A stretch of DNA of 64,000 nucleotides, from the NCBI RefSeq assembly GCF_000165465.1, contig NC_017455.1, forward strand, positions 1,674,001-1,738,000, in the 5' to 3' direction. The position numbers were made by a program, and so were the translations under genes. This DNA is from Halanaerobium praevalens DSM 2228 (GTDB lineage Bacteria; Bacillota; Halanaerobiia; Halanaerobiales; Halanaerobiaceae). Shown in pieces: positions 26,459 to 35,435 of the stretch; position 1 is the stretch's first letter; each line of letters opens with the position of its first letter. Under the pieces are notes generated by a model. It worked only from the letters and a program-made list of their open reading frames with translations, had not been told where the DNA came from and searched no databases.

Positions 26459-28003
26459 TTAATTGCACCTACTTAATTCTAAAAGTTTATCTAAGTCTAA
26501 ATTAGCTTCTACTGTATCTGCTAAGCGGTCAAGATTTTTTTCTATTTCTGCCTGGTAATTATAAGTTTCAATTTGGGATAAATTTTTATTTTTTCTGAGC
26601 AAATTTAAAATTTTACTGCGAAAATTATTATTATCAAAAAGACCATGTAAATAACTACCAAAACAGTTCCCAGCTTTATTTACTGCTCCATCTTTAAGTT
26701 TTACTGTTTGGCCTGACCTCTCTTTTAATTCAAATAGTGCTTCTGTTTCATTTAAATAATTAGTTTGGCCCATGTGAATTTCATAACCGCTAAAATTAGC
26801 CTGAGCAAAATGAGTCTTGATTTTTTGATTATTTAAATTGGGATTAATTCTAACTTCAGCTTGATGAGTTGTTTTGTGAGCTAAAAATTCTGTTTCAATT
26901 GCTAAAAGTCCAAGCCCTTTAAGCTCTTTTTGGCCCCCTTCTGTCTGTTTAGGATCAATTAGTTTTTGACCTAAAATTTGAAAGCCACCACAAATCCCAA
27001 TAATCATTTTTCCTTTTTGATTAGCTTTTTTAATTTCTGCAGCTAAACCACTTTCTTTTAAAAAAACTAAATCTTTGGTAGTGGTTTTAGTTCCAGGAAT
27101 AATTATCAAATCAAATTTACTAAGTTTAGTCTTTTTAGCTATATATTCTAAGTGCAAATCTTTTTCCATTTTCAGTGCATTAAAATCACTAAAATTAGAT
27201 AAGTGAGGAAGCTTAATAATAGCTACTTTTAAGTTATTATCTTGATTATTATCTCTCTGCCATTTTTCTCTTAAAGAAGCGGAATCTTCTTCTGGTAAAT
27301 TAAGTTCTTTGAGATAAGGCAGTACTCCCATTACTTCTTTGCCTGTATAATCTTCTAAAAATTCAAAAGCTGGTTTTAATAAATCAAGGTCACCTCTAAA
27401 TTTATTAATTATTAATCCTTTTATTAATTTTTTGTGTTTTTTTGCTAACAGTTTTAAAGTACCAACTAGAGCAGCAAGTGAACCGCCTTTTTCAATACTG
27501 CTAATTAAAAAGACTGGGCTTTGATAAATTTCAGCTGTGAACATATTAGCAAAATCAGGGGTCTTTCGATTAATTTCAGCTGGGCTACCCGCTCCCTCCA
27601 TAATGATTAAATCATTAGTTGCTCTTAATTTTTTTAAAGAAGATTTAATTGTTTTTTCATAAATTTCTAAATAGTCATGTTGACGTTCTTGATAACTAAT
27701 ATTACCTACAGCTTGACCTCTAATCACCAATTGAGTTTCTCCTGCTCCCATTGCTTTGACCAAAATTGGCTGCATATCTACATTAACTTCTCTAAAAGCT
27801 GCTCTAGCCTGTAGAGCTTGAGCAATACCAACTTCTGCTCCGTTTTTGGTAATATAAGAATTTAAAGACATATTCCAAGCTTTAAAAGGGGCTGTTTTTA
27901 TTCCTCTGCGAGCAAAAGCTCGACAGAGAGCTGTAGTTAAAATACTTTTACCTGAATCAGAAGCTGTACCTTGAATCATTATTGTTCCTGCTTTATTTTG
28001 CAT
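26459..28003 (-). CDS. cbiP: Cobyric acid synthase, divergent copy 2
   Basis: A second full-length CbiP-family protein of 514 residues, the first gene after the riboswitch and terminator. The P-loop region GTASDSGKS, the glutaminase C338 in IIGICGGFQIL and H453 in GSYLHGLF are intact, so it should be an active amidotransferase. Two substrate-side blocks differ from copy 1: SQNM is AWNM at residues 42-45, and KPNADNMSQ is KAMGAGETQ at 83-91. It may share the four amidations with copy 1 or prefer another corrinoid. An AGGAG site precedes its ATG. Confidence 0.9.
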   Translation of the reverse strand: MQNKAGTIMIQGTASDSGKSILTTALCRAFARRGIKTAPFKAWNMSLNSYITKNGAEVGIAQALQARAAFREVNVDMQPILVKAMGAGETQLVIRGQAVGNISYQERQHDYLEIYEKTIKSSLKKLRATNDLIIMEGAGSPAEINRKTPDFANMFTAEIYQSPVFLISSIEKGGSLAALVGTLKLLAKKHKKLIKGLIINKFRGDLDLLKPAFEFLEDYTGKEVMGVLPYLKELNLPEEDSASLREKWQRDNNQDNNLKVAIIKLPHLSNFSDFNALKMEKDLHLEYIAKKTKLSKFDLIIIPGTKTTTKDLVFLKESGLAAEIKKANQKGKMIIGICGGFQILGQKLIDPKQTEGGQKELKGLGLLAIETEFLAHKTTHQAEVRINPNLNNQKIKTHFAQANFSGYEIHMGQTNYLNETEALFELKERSGQTVKLKDGAVNKAGNCFGSYLHGLFDNNNFRSKILNLLRKNKNLSQIETYNYQAEIEKNLDRLADTVEANLDLDKLLELSRCN

Positions 28004-28038
28004 AATTTTAAACTCCTCTTAAAAAAGCTATCTAAATT

Positions 28039-28064
28039 AAAAAATCCCAACCCTTGGGTTGAGA
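28039..28064 (-). terminator. Intrinsic terminator of the cobalamin riboswitch
   Basis: Minus-strand RNA forms a GC-rich stem (28056-28064 with 28045-28053, TCTCAACCC against GGGTTGGGA with one G-U pair) followed by six U at 28039-28044. It lies between the riboswitch and the first cbiP, so it is the likely expression platform: cobalamin binding would favour termination. A separate AT-rich hairpin at 28102-28122 lies between the two and could act in the alternative fold. Confidence 0.85.
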
Positions 28065-28149
28065 ATTAAAGTTGATAATCACTATTAAAACACCTATTTT
28101 AAAATAACAATAATTGCTATTTTAAACTAATGATTATTTAACTACTACC

Positions 28150-28350
28150 TGTTCCCGAGGTTAATTGTAGATTATATATAAATGGCAGGTCTCCTGACTC
28201 CTGAGTTAAAACTTAAAGATCTATAACCTTCCCTATTCTGAGTAAGGTGGTATCATACTAGACTTTAATATCAGTCACAGTGGCGGGCCCGTTCAGGATT
28301 TTAACCTGATTCCCTATTCTCTTTAACAAATTGTTAAAGCACCATTCTAT
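28150..28350 (-). promoter_or_regulatory. Cobalamin (adenosylcobalamin) riboswitch
   Basis: Read on the minus strand, this leader has the ordered landmarks of the cobalamin aptamer: GGTGC near 28340, GGGAA, a small hairpin with an AATCCTGA arm, ACGGGCCCGCCACTGTGAC near 28280-28298, and the B12 box GTCAGGAGACCTGCC at about 28184-28198. A short hairpin, ACCTCGGGAACAGGT, follows at 28147-28161 and could be the kissing-loop partner. It precedes the first of about 33 tetrapyrrole and B12 genes in one direction. Confidence 0.95.
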
Positions 28351-28383
28351 ATAAAATATTTTTTTTTAATCAAGACTGTATTA

Positions 28384-28412
28384 ACTATATCTTATTTTAA
28401 GTCATTTGTAAA
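28384..28412 (-). promoter_or_regulatory. Candidate sigma-A promoter for the B12 operon
   Basis: TTTACA at 28407-28412 and TATAGT at 28384-28389 are separated by 17 bases on the minus strand. The -35 lies inside the end of cobC. Transcription would start about 30 bases before the riboswitch. A second possibility, TTGATT at 28368-28373 with TATAGA, would start too close to the aptamer. Confidence 0.55.
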
Positions 28413-29000
28413 ATTTAATTTACTTAAAATAATACTATCATCATAAATTTTAAGTTCAGTTACTGAGCAGTTATCAATTTGAAACTGCCAAAAATCTGCT
28501 AATTCACTTCCTAAAACAACTGATAGATATAATTTGATTACTCCACCATGAGTAACAACTAAAATTTTATCACCTTTGTTTTTTTCGATTATTTGGTTAA
28601 AGAAGTTAACAATTCTCTTTTTAAAATCAAGCATTTGTTCACCATTTGAAGGAGGATTCTGCAGTGGATCATCTTGCCAAGCTTTTAATTCTTCTTTATA
28701 TTGTTCTTTAATCTGATCAAATTTTAAACCTTCCCAATCACCAAAATTCATTTCTCTAATATTAATATCTTCTTGAACATCTAAATTCTTTTGAGCAGCC
28801 ACAAAAGAAGCGGTCTTCTGAGCTCTTTTTAAGTCACTACTATAAATATGATCAAGCTTAATTTCAGTAAAAATAGTAGCAGCTTTTTTAGCTTCAGCAA
28901 TACCTGTTTCATTTAATTCAATATCTGTTTGGCCTTGAAAAATAGATTGTTTATTCCAATCCGTTTGACCATGTCTTAATAAGTATAATTCAGTTTCCAT
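28392..29000 (-). CDS. cobC: Histidine phosphatase, probable alpha-ribazole phosphatase
   Basis: A 202-residue histidine phosphatase with LRHGQTDWN near 8-16, SSDLKRAQKTA near 54-64, EMNFGDWEG and VTHGGVI near 149-155, giving both catalytic histidines. CobC removes the phosphate from alpha-ribazole-phosphate or adenosylcobalamin-phosphate. The family is broad, so the substrate is inferred from its place between the precorrin-2 dehydrogenase and the riboswitch. It lies upstream of the riboswitch and so should not be controlled by it. Confidence 0.85.
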   Translation of the reverse strand: METELYLLRHGQTDWNKQSIFQGQTDIELNETGIAEAKKAATIFTEIKLDHIYSSDLKRAQKTASFVAAQKNLDVQEDINIREMNFGDWEGLKFDQIKEQYKEELKAWQDDPLQNPPSNGEQMLDFKKRIVNFFNQIIEKNKGDKILVVTHGGVIKLYLSVVLGSELADFWQFQIDNCSVTELKIYDDSIILSKLNFTNDLK

Positions 29001-29012
29001 AAAATCTCCACC

Positions 29013-29729
29013 TTAATAATTATTATCAAACTCTATTTTAATTTCTTTTATCTTTTCTGAGATTAGATTATTAATGTTAGTAATTATTTGCTGATAATCT
29101 TCCTTTTTTAACTCTAATAAATTTGCTTGCTCTTTATCAATTATCTGCCGAATTTCAGTTAGAAAACTAGTAGAAGCTAATTCTCTAAATATTTTTTTTC
29201 TTAATTTAGAATTTTCTATTTCAGAAATAATCATTGATCTTTTTTCTGCCATAATCTCTAACAAAATACTATATTCAATGCCAAATTGATTTTCTAATTT
29301 TTTTCTAATATTTTTAGCTAAAGCAGGTAAATTACCGCCACTAGAAATAGTTAAGTTCAAATCTCCTCTTTTAAACAGAGCTGGTACATTAAAATCTGAT
29401 TTAGCAGAATTATCAGCTACATTTATTAAAGCCTTTTGTTTTTTAGCTAAAAAGGCTATCTCTTTATTTAACTCAGTTTTATTTGTTGCTATAAAAATTA
29501 GATCCTGCTTAATTAAATCTTCTTTTTTAAATTTTCTTTTTAAAAATATATATCTATCTCTATTTTGAGCTAAATATGGATCAAATCCGGGATTGAAATC
29601 TGGACTAACTACTTTAATTTGAGCAGTAGTAGTACTTAAACGTTTAAATTTACGTAGTGCTACTTTACCAGCACCTACAATTAAAACTTTTTTATCCTCT
29701 AGTTTTAAATTAATAGGATAAAAGTTCAA
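29013..29729 (-). CDS. Precorrin-2 dehydrogenase (SirC/CysG N-domain type)
   Basis: This NAD-dependent enzyme oxidises precorrin-2 to sirohydrochlorin, the substrate of CbiK. The Rossmann motif VLIVGAGKVALRKF is near the N-terminus, followed by FIATNKTELN and the conserved NVADNSAKSDFNVPAL and ISSGGNLPALAK blocks. The start is TTG at 29729, six bases from a GGAGG site; an upstream in-frame TTG at 29771 would put that site inside the gene and overlap hemA. The resulting 238-residue protein starts NFYPINLKL, as is usual for the family. Confidence 0.92.
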   Translation of the reverse strand: MNFYPINLKLEDKKVLIVGAGKVALRKFKRLSTTTAQIKVVSPDFNPGFDPYLAQNRDRYIFLKRKFKKEDLIKQDLIFIATNKTELNKEIAFLAKKQKALINVADNSAKSDFNVPALFKRGDLNLTISSGGNLPALAKNIRKKLENQFGIEYSILLEIMAEKRSMIISEIENSKLRKKIFRELASTSFLTEIRQIIDKEQANLLELKKEDYQQIITNINNLISEKIKEIKIEFDNNY

Positions 29730-29754
29730 TTTTTTCCTCCTTTTAAGTCTTTTT

Positions 29755-31047
29755 TTATTCACCAACAGCAAAAATTGTTTTTACCGCTTCTAATTTTGAT
29801 TCTTTAGTTGACTCAGTTTCTACTGCCAACTCTTTTAAGCCTACAGTTGGCTGATGTAATAATTTATTTAAAAGCCTATGGCCAAGTTGTTTAATAATCT
29901 CATCTGTTTTTAACTCTGAATTTTCAAGTAAGTGAAGTGCTCTTTTTACTTCTTCTTCTTTAATAGTCTGAGCATCTTTGCGCATTTCTTTAATTAAAGG
30001 TACACAGCGTCTTTCTCGCAGCCAACGCTGAAAATTATATTTTTCATCTTCAATTATAGCTTCAGCTTTTTCTACTTCATTTTCCCTTAAATCCATATTT
30101 TTATCTATTACTCTTTTTAAATCATCTATGTTATATAAGTGAAGTCCAGCTAATTCTTCTACTGACTGGTCAATATCTCTGGGCATTGCTATATCAATTA
30201 AAAACATTGGCCCATGTTTTTTGGCAACAGCATCTAAAAGATCTTCTTTATGCAAAACAGTATGTGGTGCTCCTGTAGAAGCAATTATAATATCAACTTC
30301 AGCTACTTTTTCTTTAAATTCTTCCCAATGGATAACTTCTCCTCCATATTTAGAAGCTAATTTAAGACCATTACTATAAGTTCGATTTGCAACTAAAATT
30401 CCTTCAACACCATAACTAACTAAATTTTTCAGTGTTAATTCAGCGGTTTTACCTGCTCCTAAAATCATTACTTTTTCGCCATCTAAACTACCAAATATAT
30501 CTCGAGCTAGTTCAACTGCTGCATAACTAACTGAAACTGCTCTTTCATTAATTTTTGTTTTAGTCCGCACAAGTTTTCCAACTTTAATTGCTTCTAAACA
30601 AAGTTGGTTTAAATAAGATGCAGTTAGATTTTCTTCTTTGTAGCTTCTATATTGTTTCTTTATTTGAGCTAAAATCTGATCTTCTCCCCTAACTAAGGAG
30701 TCAAGTCCAGAGGCTACCCGATAAAAATGGTCAACCGCTTTTAAATCATTATATTGATAAAGATAATCACTTAAATTATCAATTTCATATTTAAAATGAC
30801 CTTGTAAAACTTTATTTAATAAATCAAAAATATGCTTTTTTACTTTTGCTCTAGCCCCAGCTTCTTTTTCTGAATACAAATAAATTTCAAAACGATTACA
30901 AGTACTTAAAATGAAAAACTCCTTAAATAAATCTGTTTTTGTTAATTCAATTAAATTTTCTTTAATTTCAGGTGTCTTTTTAGAGAGTTTATCTCTGATA
31001 AAAATAGGGGCTGTACGATGATTAATTCCTGATACTAAAAGTTGCAT
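29755..31047 (-). CDS. hemA: Glutamyl-tRNA reductase
   Basis: HemA reduces glutamyl-tRNA to glutamate-1-semialdehyde, the first committed step. The 430 residues include GINHRTAP near 7-14, the catalytic C50 in STCNRFEIY, SGLDSLVRGEDQI near 113-125 and the NADPH-binding GAGKTAELTLKNL. It is followed by the precorrin-2 dehydrogenase and cobC. It lies outside the riboswitch-controlled run, whereas hemL, hemB and hemC lie inside it. This separation may keep precursor supply constant. Confidence 0.96.
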   Translation of the reverse strand: MQLLVSGINHRTAPIFIRDKLSKKTPEIKENLIELTKTDLFKEFFILSTCNRFEIYLYSEKEAGARAKVKKHIFDLLNKVLQGHFKYEIDNLSDYLYQYNDLKAVDHFYRVASGLDSLVRGEDQILAQIKKQYRSYKEENLTASYLNQLCLEAIKVGKLVRTKTKINERAVSVSYAAVELARDIFGSLDGEKVMILGAGKTAELTLKNLVSYGVEGILVANRTYSNGLKLASKYGGEVIHWEEFKEKVAEVDIIIASTGAPHTVLHKEDLLDAVAKKHGPMFLIDIAMPRDIDQSVEELAGLHLYNIDDLKRVIDKNMDLRENEVEKAEAIIEDEKYNFQRWLRERRCVPLIKEMRKDAQTIKEEEVKRALHLLENSELKTDEIIKQLGHRLLNKLLHQPTVGLKELAVETESTKESKLEAVKTIFAVGE

Positions 31048-31110
31048 CAGAGACCTCCTTTATTATTTTTGAAAATTGACTAGTAAAATAAAACCTAAAT
31101 TATTTAATTA

Positions 31111-32199
31111 CTAATTACTTTTTTTGCGTGCTCTTGAACTACCAATACCTAATGATTTTCTATACTTGGCGACTGTTCTACGATTAATACTAATTTCATG
31201 TTTTGCCTGTAAAACTTCAGCTAATTTACTATCAGTTAAAGGTTTAGCTTTATCTTCTTTAGCAATTTCTTTACTTAAAATAGCTTTAATACTAACTGAA
31301 GAAACATTGTCTATTCCACTATTAAAAAATAATTTTAAATTAAAAACTCCATGTGGTGTCTGCATATACTTTCCAGTAGTAGCTCTACTAACAGTCGATT
31401 CATTCATTTCAATTTCTTTAGCAACATCTTCCATGGTTAGAACTTCTAAGTATTCTAAACCTTTTTCAAAAAATCTTTTTTGTTTTTTTAAAATGGCTTC
31501 TGCTATTTTTTTTATTGTTTCTCTTCTTTTAATAATACTTTTAATTAACCAAATTGCGGAGCGGTGTTTATTTTTTAAATACTCTATGCATTCTGGGTCA
31601 TCAGACTGTTTTAGTAAGTTGTAATAATAATTATTAATTTTTAAAGTTGGGGAAAATTTTTCTTTATAAATAATTTTATAATCATCTAGTTCTTTTTTTA
31701 CTATTATATCAGGTTCAACATAATCAACTTTATTTTCTAAAGGATTTAAATCAGAAAAATCAATATTTAACTTCTTAATTTTTTCTAATATAGTTTCAAC
31801 TTGAGCTAATTCTATTTCAAAAAGATCCGCAATTACTTCTAAAGCCAAAGTAAGTTCTCCTTGATCATTAAAACTACCAACTATAAATTTACCAACTCGT
31901 ATTTCATTATCATTTAAAACTTCAAATAATTGATTTTCTAATGATTCACAAAAACTTGGCTTATAAGATATAAATTTTTCATATTCTATTTTATCTTTAG
32001 TAATTGAGTTATTATAACTATATTTATTATCTTGGAATTTTTCCATCTTTTCTAATAAAGGATTTTCTTGTATCTCTTTATCTATAAATTCACTTAACTC
32101 CAAGCTGCTGTATTGTAATATTTCTATGGCCATTTTTAATTCTGGAGTCAGGATAAGATCTTGTTTCTGCTCTAAGTTAATATTAAAATCTAATTCCAT
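31111..32199 (-). CDS. rpoN: RNA polymerase sigma-54 factor, short form
   Basis: The N-terminal activator-interaction region is recognisable (LEQKQDLILTPELKMAI, LQYSSLEL, EIQENPLL), as is the core-binding part. The DNA-binding region has an HTH segment (TMEDVAKEIEMNESTVSR) and the RpoN box NRRTVAKYR near residue 340. At 362 residues it is shorter than the usual 430-490, mostly in the acidic region II and linker. It directs transcription from -24/-12 promoters, and a near-consensus one lies upstream of kdd at 59.2 kb. hemA follows after 63 bases. Confidence 0.94.
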   Translation of the reverse strand: MELDFNINLEQKQDLILTPELKMAIEILQYSSLELSEFIDKEIQENPLLEKMEKFQDNKYSYNNSITKDKIEYEKFISYKPSFCESLENQLFEVLNDNEIRVGKFIVGSFNDQGELTLALEVIADLFEIELAQVETILEKIKKLNIDFSDLNPLENKVDYVEPDIIVKKELDDYKIIYKEKFSPTLKINNYYYNLLKQSDDPECIEYLKNKHRSAIWLIKSIIKRRETIKKIAEAILKKQKRFFEKGLEYLEVLTMEDVAKEIEMNESTVSRATTGKYMQTPHGVFNLKLFFNSGIDNVSSVSIKAILSKEIAKEDKAKPLTDSKLAEVLQAKHEISINRRTVAKYRKSLGIGSSRARKKSN

Positions 32200-32322
32200 A
32201 TAAATCTCCTTTTAATTACTAAAAATTTTAAAGAATTAAACAAAATCAAAATAATTATTAATCTAAATAACTTTGCAAATTAATTATAATTAAAACAACT
32301 TAATTTTATTGCCTAACTATTA

Positions 32323-32351
32323 TTATACTTTCAAAAAAATTAAATTGCAAA
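32323..32351 (-). promoter_or_regulatory. Candidate sigma-A promoter of rpoN
   Basis: TTGCAA at 32346-32351 and TATAAT at 32323-32328 are separated by 17 bases on the minus strand, a strong match to the vegetative consensus. It lies in the 278-base AT-rich gap between the chemoreceptor gene and rpoN, about 125 bases before the rpoN start. I see nothing else recognisable in that gap. Confidence 0.65.
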
Positions 32352-32477
32352 TTTCATAGTTAAATGATTAAAAATTAAATTTCAATTGTTTAATTCTTTA
32401 TTTTTAGTAACTTATGATAACTATAGCTTTTTAAATTCTATAATTATTTTTTCATCTTAACAATTATTAGTTCTAAG

Positions 32478-34463
32478 TTAAATTTCAAATTTAGCTATTA
32501 ATTCTTCTAAATGTGAAGCTTTTTCAGTTAAATTAGCAGAAATAGAAGATAATTCTTCTACGGAAGCAGTTTGTTCTTCACTAGCAGCAGCAACTTCTTG
32601 AGCTGAAGCAGAAGTATTTTCAGCTATATCAGATATATTCTCTGCATTTTTAGCTATTTCACTACTATACTCAAAATTAGCTTCTATAACACTAGCTGTT
32701 TTTTTCATGCCTGCATTAACTTTAGAGATTTTATCAGTTACTGAATCAAAAGTTAAATTAACAGAATTAACTAAATCTTCTCCATTAGAAATTTCTTTTT
32801 CACTAACTTCCATTTCATCTCCTACTACCTCGGTTTTTTTAGTTACTTTATCAATTAATTTCTTAATTTTATCAGCTGAAGTAGATGATTCTTCTGCTAA
32901 ATCTCTTATTTCATCTGCAACTACTGAGAATCCACGCCCAGCACTTCCAGCTCTTGCAGCTTCTATAGCAGCATTTAAAGCAAGTAAATTAGTTTGTTCT
33001 GCTATACTATCTATAATCTCTATAATACTTCCAATTTCATTTGAGATTCCTTCTAATTCTTCAATGTCTTCACCAACATTTCTGATAGAAAGAATAATAT
33101 TATCCATTTGGGTATTTAATTTTTCCATTTTCTGCTGACCTTCAATAATTACATCATTCATTTCATCTGATAAACCTTCAACCTTATTACTTGTATTTGA
33201 AAGATTATCTAAACCACTACTAAACTTTTTGATTTTATCTGATACTTGATCAACATTTCGAGACTGATCTTCAGCACCATTAGCAACTTCTTGAATCGAA
33301 ATAGCTACTTGTTCTGAAGTTTCTCCTACTTCTTTAGAACTTACTTCTAGATGAGAAGCAGTTTCTAATACTTCCTCTGAAGTACTCATAATATTTGTAA
33401 CTAAATTTCTTAATTGTTTGATCATTTTATTGAAAATAATAGCCATTGTACCAAGCTCATCATTTCTATCAGTTTCGAGAGAAACATTTAAATTCCCATT
33501 AGCAACTAGCTCCATTTTTTCACCATAATATTTAATTGGATTAACTACGTTTTTCTTAATAAAAATAGCTAAAACTATAACTAATAAAATAACAATTATA
33601 AGTGAATATGAAATAATAGTTTTTAAAATAGATTTATTTGCTTGATAGGCTTCTGACATTGGAACTTGAGCAAAAACATAACTATCTAATTGAGGCAGAT
33701 AAGCATAAGATGCAAGATACTCTTCACCTTGATGTTCATATTCTAAAAATGAATTCTTATTATTTGAAATTTGATTAAAATTAAGAACCTGTCCCATATC
33801 ATATTTTTCATCAATTAATTGATGCTGAGGATGAGCTATTACCTGAGCTTGATTATTAATTAAAAAAGAATATCCATTTTGACCTACCTTTTTACCAGCT
33901 ATAAAATCACTAACTGTTTTCAGAGAAATATCTGCAGCAATTACCCCTACTTGCTGACCTTGATCATTTTTAACTCTTTTGGCAGCTGTGATAATTAACT
34001 CTCCGGTACCTAAATCTACATATGTATCAGTCCAAATAACATCGTTTGCTGTTTCTGCTTCTTGATACCAGGGTCTTTCACGTGGATCATAATCATCACC
34101 TAAATCATCTTTTGGTACATCTAACATTGCTCCAGCTTCTGTGCCTAAATAAACACTTCTGATTTCTGGATGTACCTTCAGTACTTCAGCAAAATATGTT
34201 TTTAATTCTTTTTCCCTGATATTTTTAACTGAATCCACATTTGCTGTTACTTTTAATAAATTGGCACTTTCATTTAAAAAACTATTAATTCCTGTTTTTA
34301 AAGTTAAAACAGTTTCATTATTTCGATCGCGAGATAATTTATTAACTTCTTGATGAACATCATTATTAATAAAATAAGCTAAAATACCCATTCCTAGCAC
34401 TAGAAAAACTATTAAAATAACTGTAATTTTAGTATTTAAACTACCTTTAAATATTTCTTTCAA
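32478..34463 (-). CDS. Methyl-accepting chemotaxis protein, Cache type
   Basis: A 661-residue chemoreceptor. One membrane helix lies near 13-31 and a second near 282-303, enclosing an extracellular double-Cache-like sensor ([19 protein letters not shown] near 128-146). HAMP follows, then the signalling domain with the hairpin tip [18 protein letters not shown]. Double-Cache sensors often bind amino acids; the ligand here is not visible. TTG start with a GGAGG site. It follows the amidase by 27 bases and so may sense a substrate or product of the racemase/amidase pair. Confidence 0.93.
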   Translation of the reverse strand: MKEIFKGSLNTKITVILIVFLVLGMGILAYFINNDVHQEVNKLSRDRNNETVLTLKTGINSFLNESANLLKVTANVDSVKNIREKELKTYFAEVLKVHPEIRSVYLGTEAGAMLDVPKDDLGDDYDPRERPWYQEAETANDVIWTDTYVDLGTGELIITAAKRVKNDQGQQVGVIAADISLKTVSDFIAGKKVGQNGYSFLINNQAQVIAHPQHQLIDEKYDMGQVLNFNQISNNKNSFLEYEHQGEEYLASYAYLPQLDSYVFAQVPMSEAYQANKSILKTIISYSLIIVILLVIVLAIFIKKNVVNPIKYYGEKMELVANGNLNVSLETDRNDELGTMAIIFNKMIKQLRNLVTNIMSTSEEVLETASHLEVSSKEVGETSEQVAISIQEVANGAEDQSRNVDQVSDKIKKFSSGLDNLSNTSNKVEGLSDEMNDVIIEGQQKMEKLNTQMDNIILSIRNVGEDIEELEGISNEIGSIIEIIDSIAEQTNLLALNAAIEAARAGSAGRGFSVVADEIRDLAEESSTSADKIKKLIDKVTKKTEVVGDEMEVSEKEISNGEDLVNSVNLTFDSVTDKISKVNAGMKKTASVIEANFEYSSEIAKNAENISDIAENTSASAQEVAAASEEQTASVEELSSISANLTEKASHLEELIAKFEI

Positions 34464-34490
34464 TATTTTCTCCTCCTTTTAGCTCTTCTC

Positions 34491-35393
34491 TTAATTGAAT
34501 TTGATTTCAAAGTTCTCAAGTTTATGTTTTGGGACTTTAACTCTTGCAGTTAATTGTGGATCTACTATTTGACAAATTTCTATATCACAAATTAAACCCA
34601 TTAACATTGTTAATTCTGTTGGGTCAATTGCAACTCTTTTTTCTAAAAAAGAAAACATATTATTAGAAGCAATTTTACAGGCTTGATAAATCTTTTTAGC
34701 AGAAGCAATTGTATAAAAATAATCTTTGTCTTCTAAAATCGGATTTTCGATTTTTTTATTTTTAATAACTTCAACTGTTAGTTCTACTTCTCCAGCTACT
34801 TCAATTCCGGTAACCATTTCCCCATCTGCCATGGCAGCATGTAAGTCACCTAAAGCTAACATTGCTCCTTCTACTAAAACTGGCAGATATAAAGTACTTC
34901 CTTCTTTTATAATTTTAGCATCCATATTCCCACCATGAGAATCAGGAGTATCACAAGCAATAGAACCCTTTTTTTTAGCAGGTGCAACTCCAATTACACC
35001 AATCATCGGATTCAATTCTAGTTCTATATTTTGATTAAAAATTGCCTTATTTTCTTTAATTTTAATTATTTTAGCTTTAGCTTCTTTTACTACATCATCA
35101 ACAAAAACCATCTCAGGCTCAGCTAACATAACTCCATAATCATTGAAATTAATTTTTTCAATATTAATTTTTAGAGTATCACCAATTTCAGCTTCTTTGA
35201 TTTTAAGGGGACCTGTAGCAGGATTAATTTGATTCCAGTCGACTTGATCTAAATCCAAATTATCTGGGTTAAGTTGATTTTTAAAACAATCACTTGTCTC
35301 AAATAAAACTTTAGCTCCAGAACTTACTTCAGCTGCTGCTTTATTTTCAGCTGACATATTATAAATATAATTATCTGCAGAAATTTTAATCAA
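34491..35393 (-). CDS. Acetamidase/formamidase-family protein
   Basis: A 300-residue FmdA/AmdA-family hydrolase. Family segments include GPLKIKEAEIGDTLKI near 61-76, MIGVIGVAP, CDTPDSHGGNMDAKII near 145-160 and LGDLHAAMADGE near 179-190. The enzymes release ammonia from formamide, acetamide or related amides. The substrate is not determinable here; its setting between an amino-acid racemase and a chemoreceptor suggests an amino-acid-derived amide. TTG start with an AAGGATG site. Confidence 0.85.
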   Translation of the reverse strand: MIKISADNYIYNMSAENKAAAEVSSGAKVLFETSDCFKNQLNPDNLDLDQVDWNQINPATGPLKIKEAEIGDTLKINIEKINFNDYGVMLAEPEMVFVDDVVKEAKAKIIKIKENKAIFNQNIELELNPMIGVIGVAPAKKKGSIACDTPDSHGGNMDAKIIKEGSTLYLPVLVEGAMLALGDLHAAMADGEMVTGIEVAGEVELTVEVIKNKKIENPILEDKDYFYTIASAKKIYQACKIASNNMFSFLEKRVAIDPTELTMLMGLICDIEICQIVDPQLTARVKVPKHKLENFEIKFN

Positions 35394-35435
35394 TTATAAT
35401 CATCCTTTTTCTTTTTATTATTTTACTATATAAAA

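Noticed and set aside
29730-29771. Extended start of the precorrin-2 dehydrogenase at TTG 29771
   Set aside because: The extra 14 codons contain the GGAGG ribosome site for the TTG at 29729 and encode a lysine-rich stretch not seen in the family.
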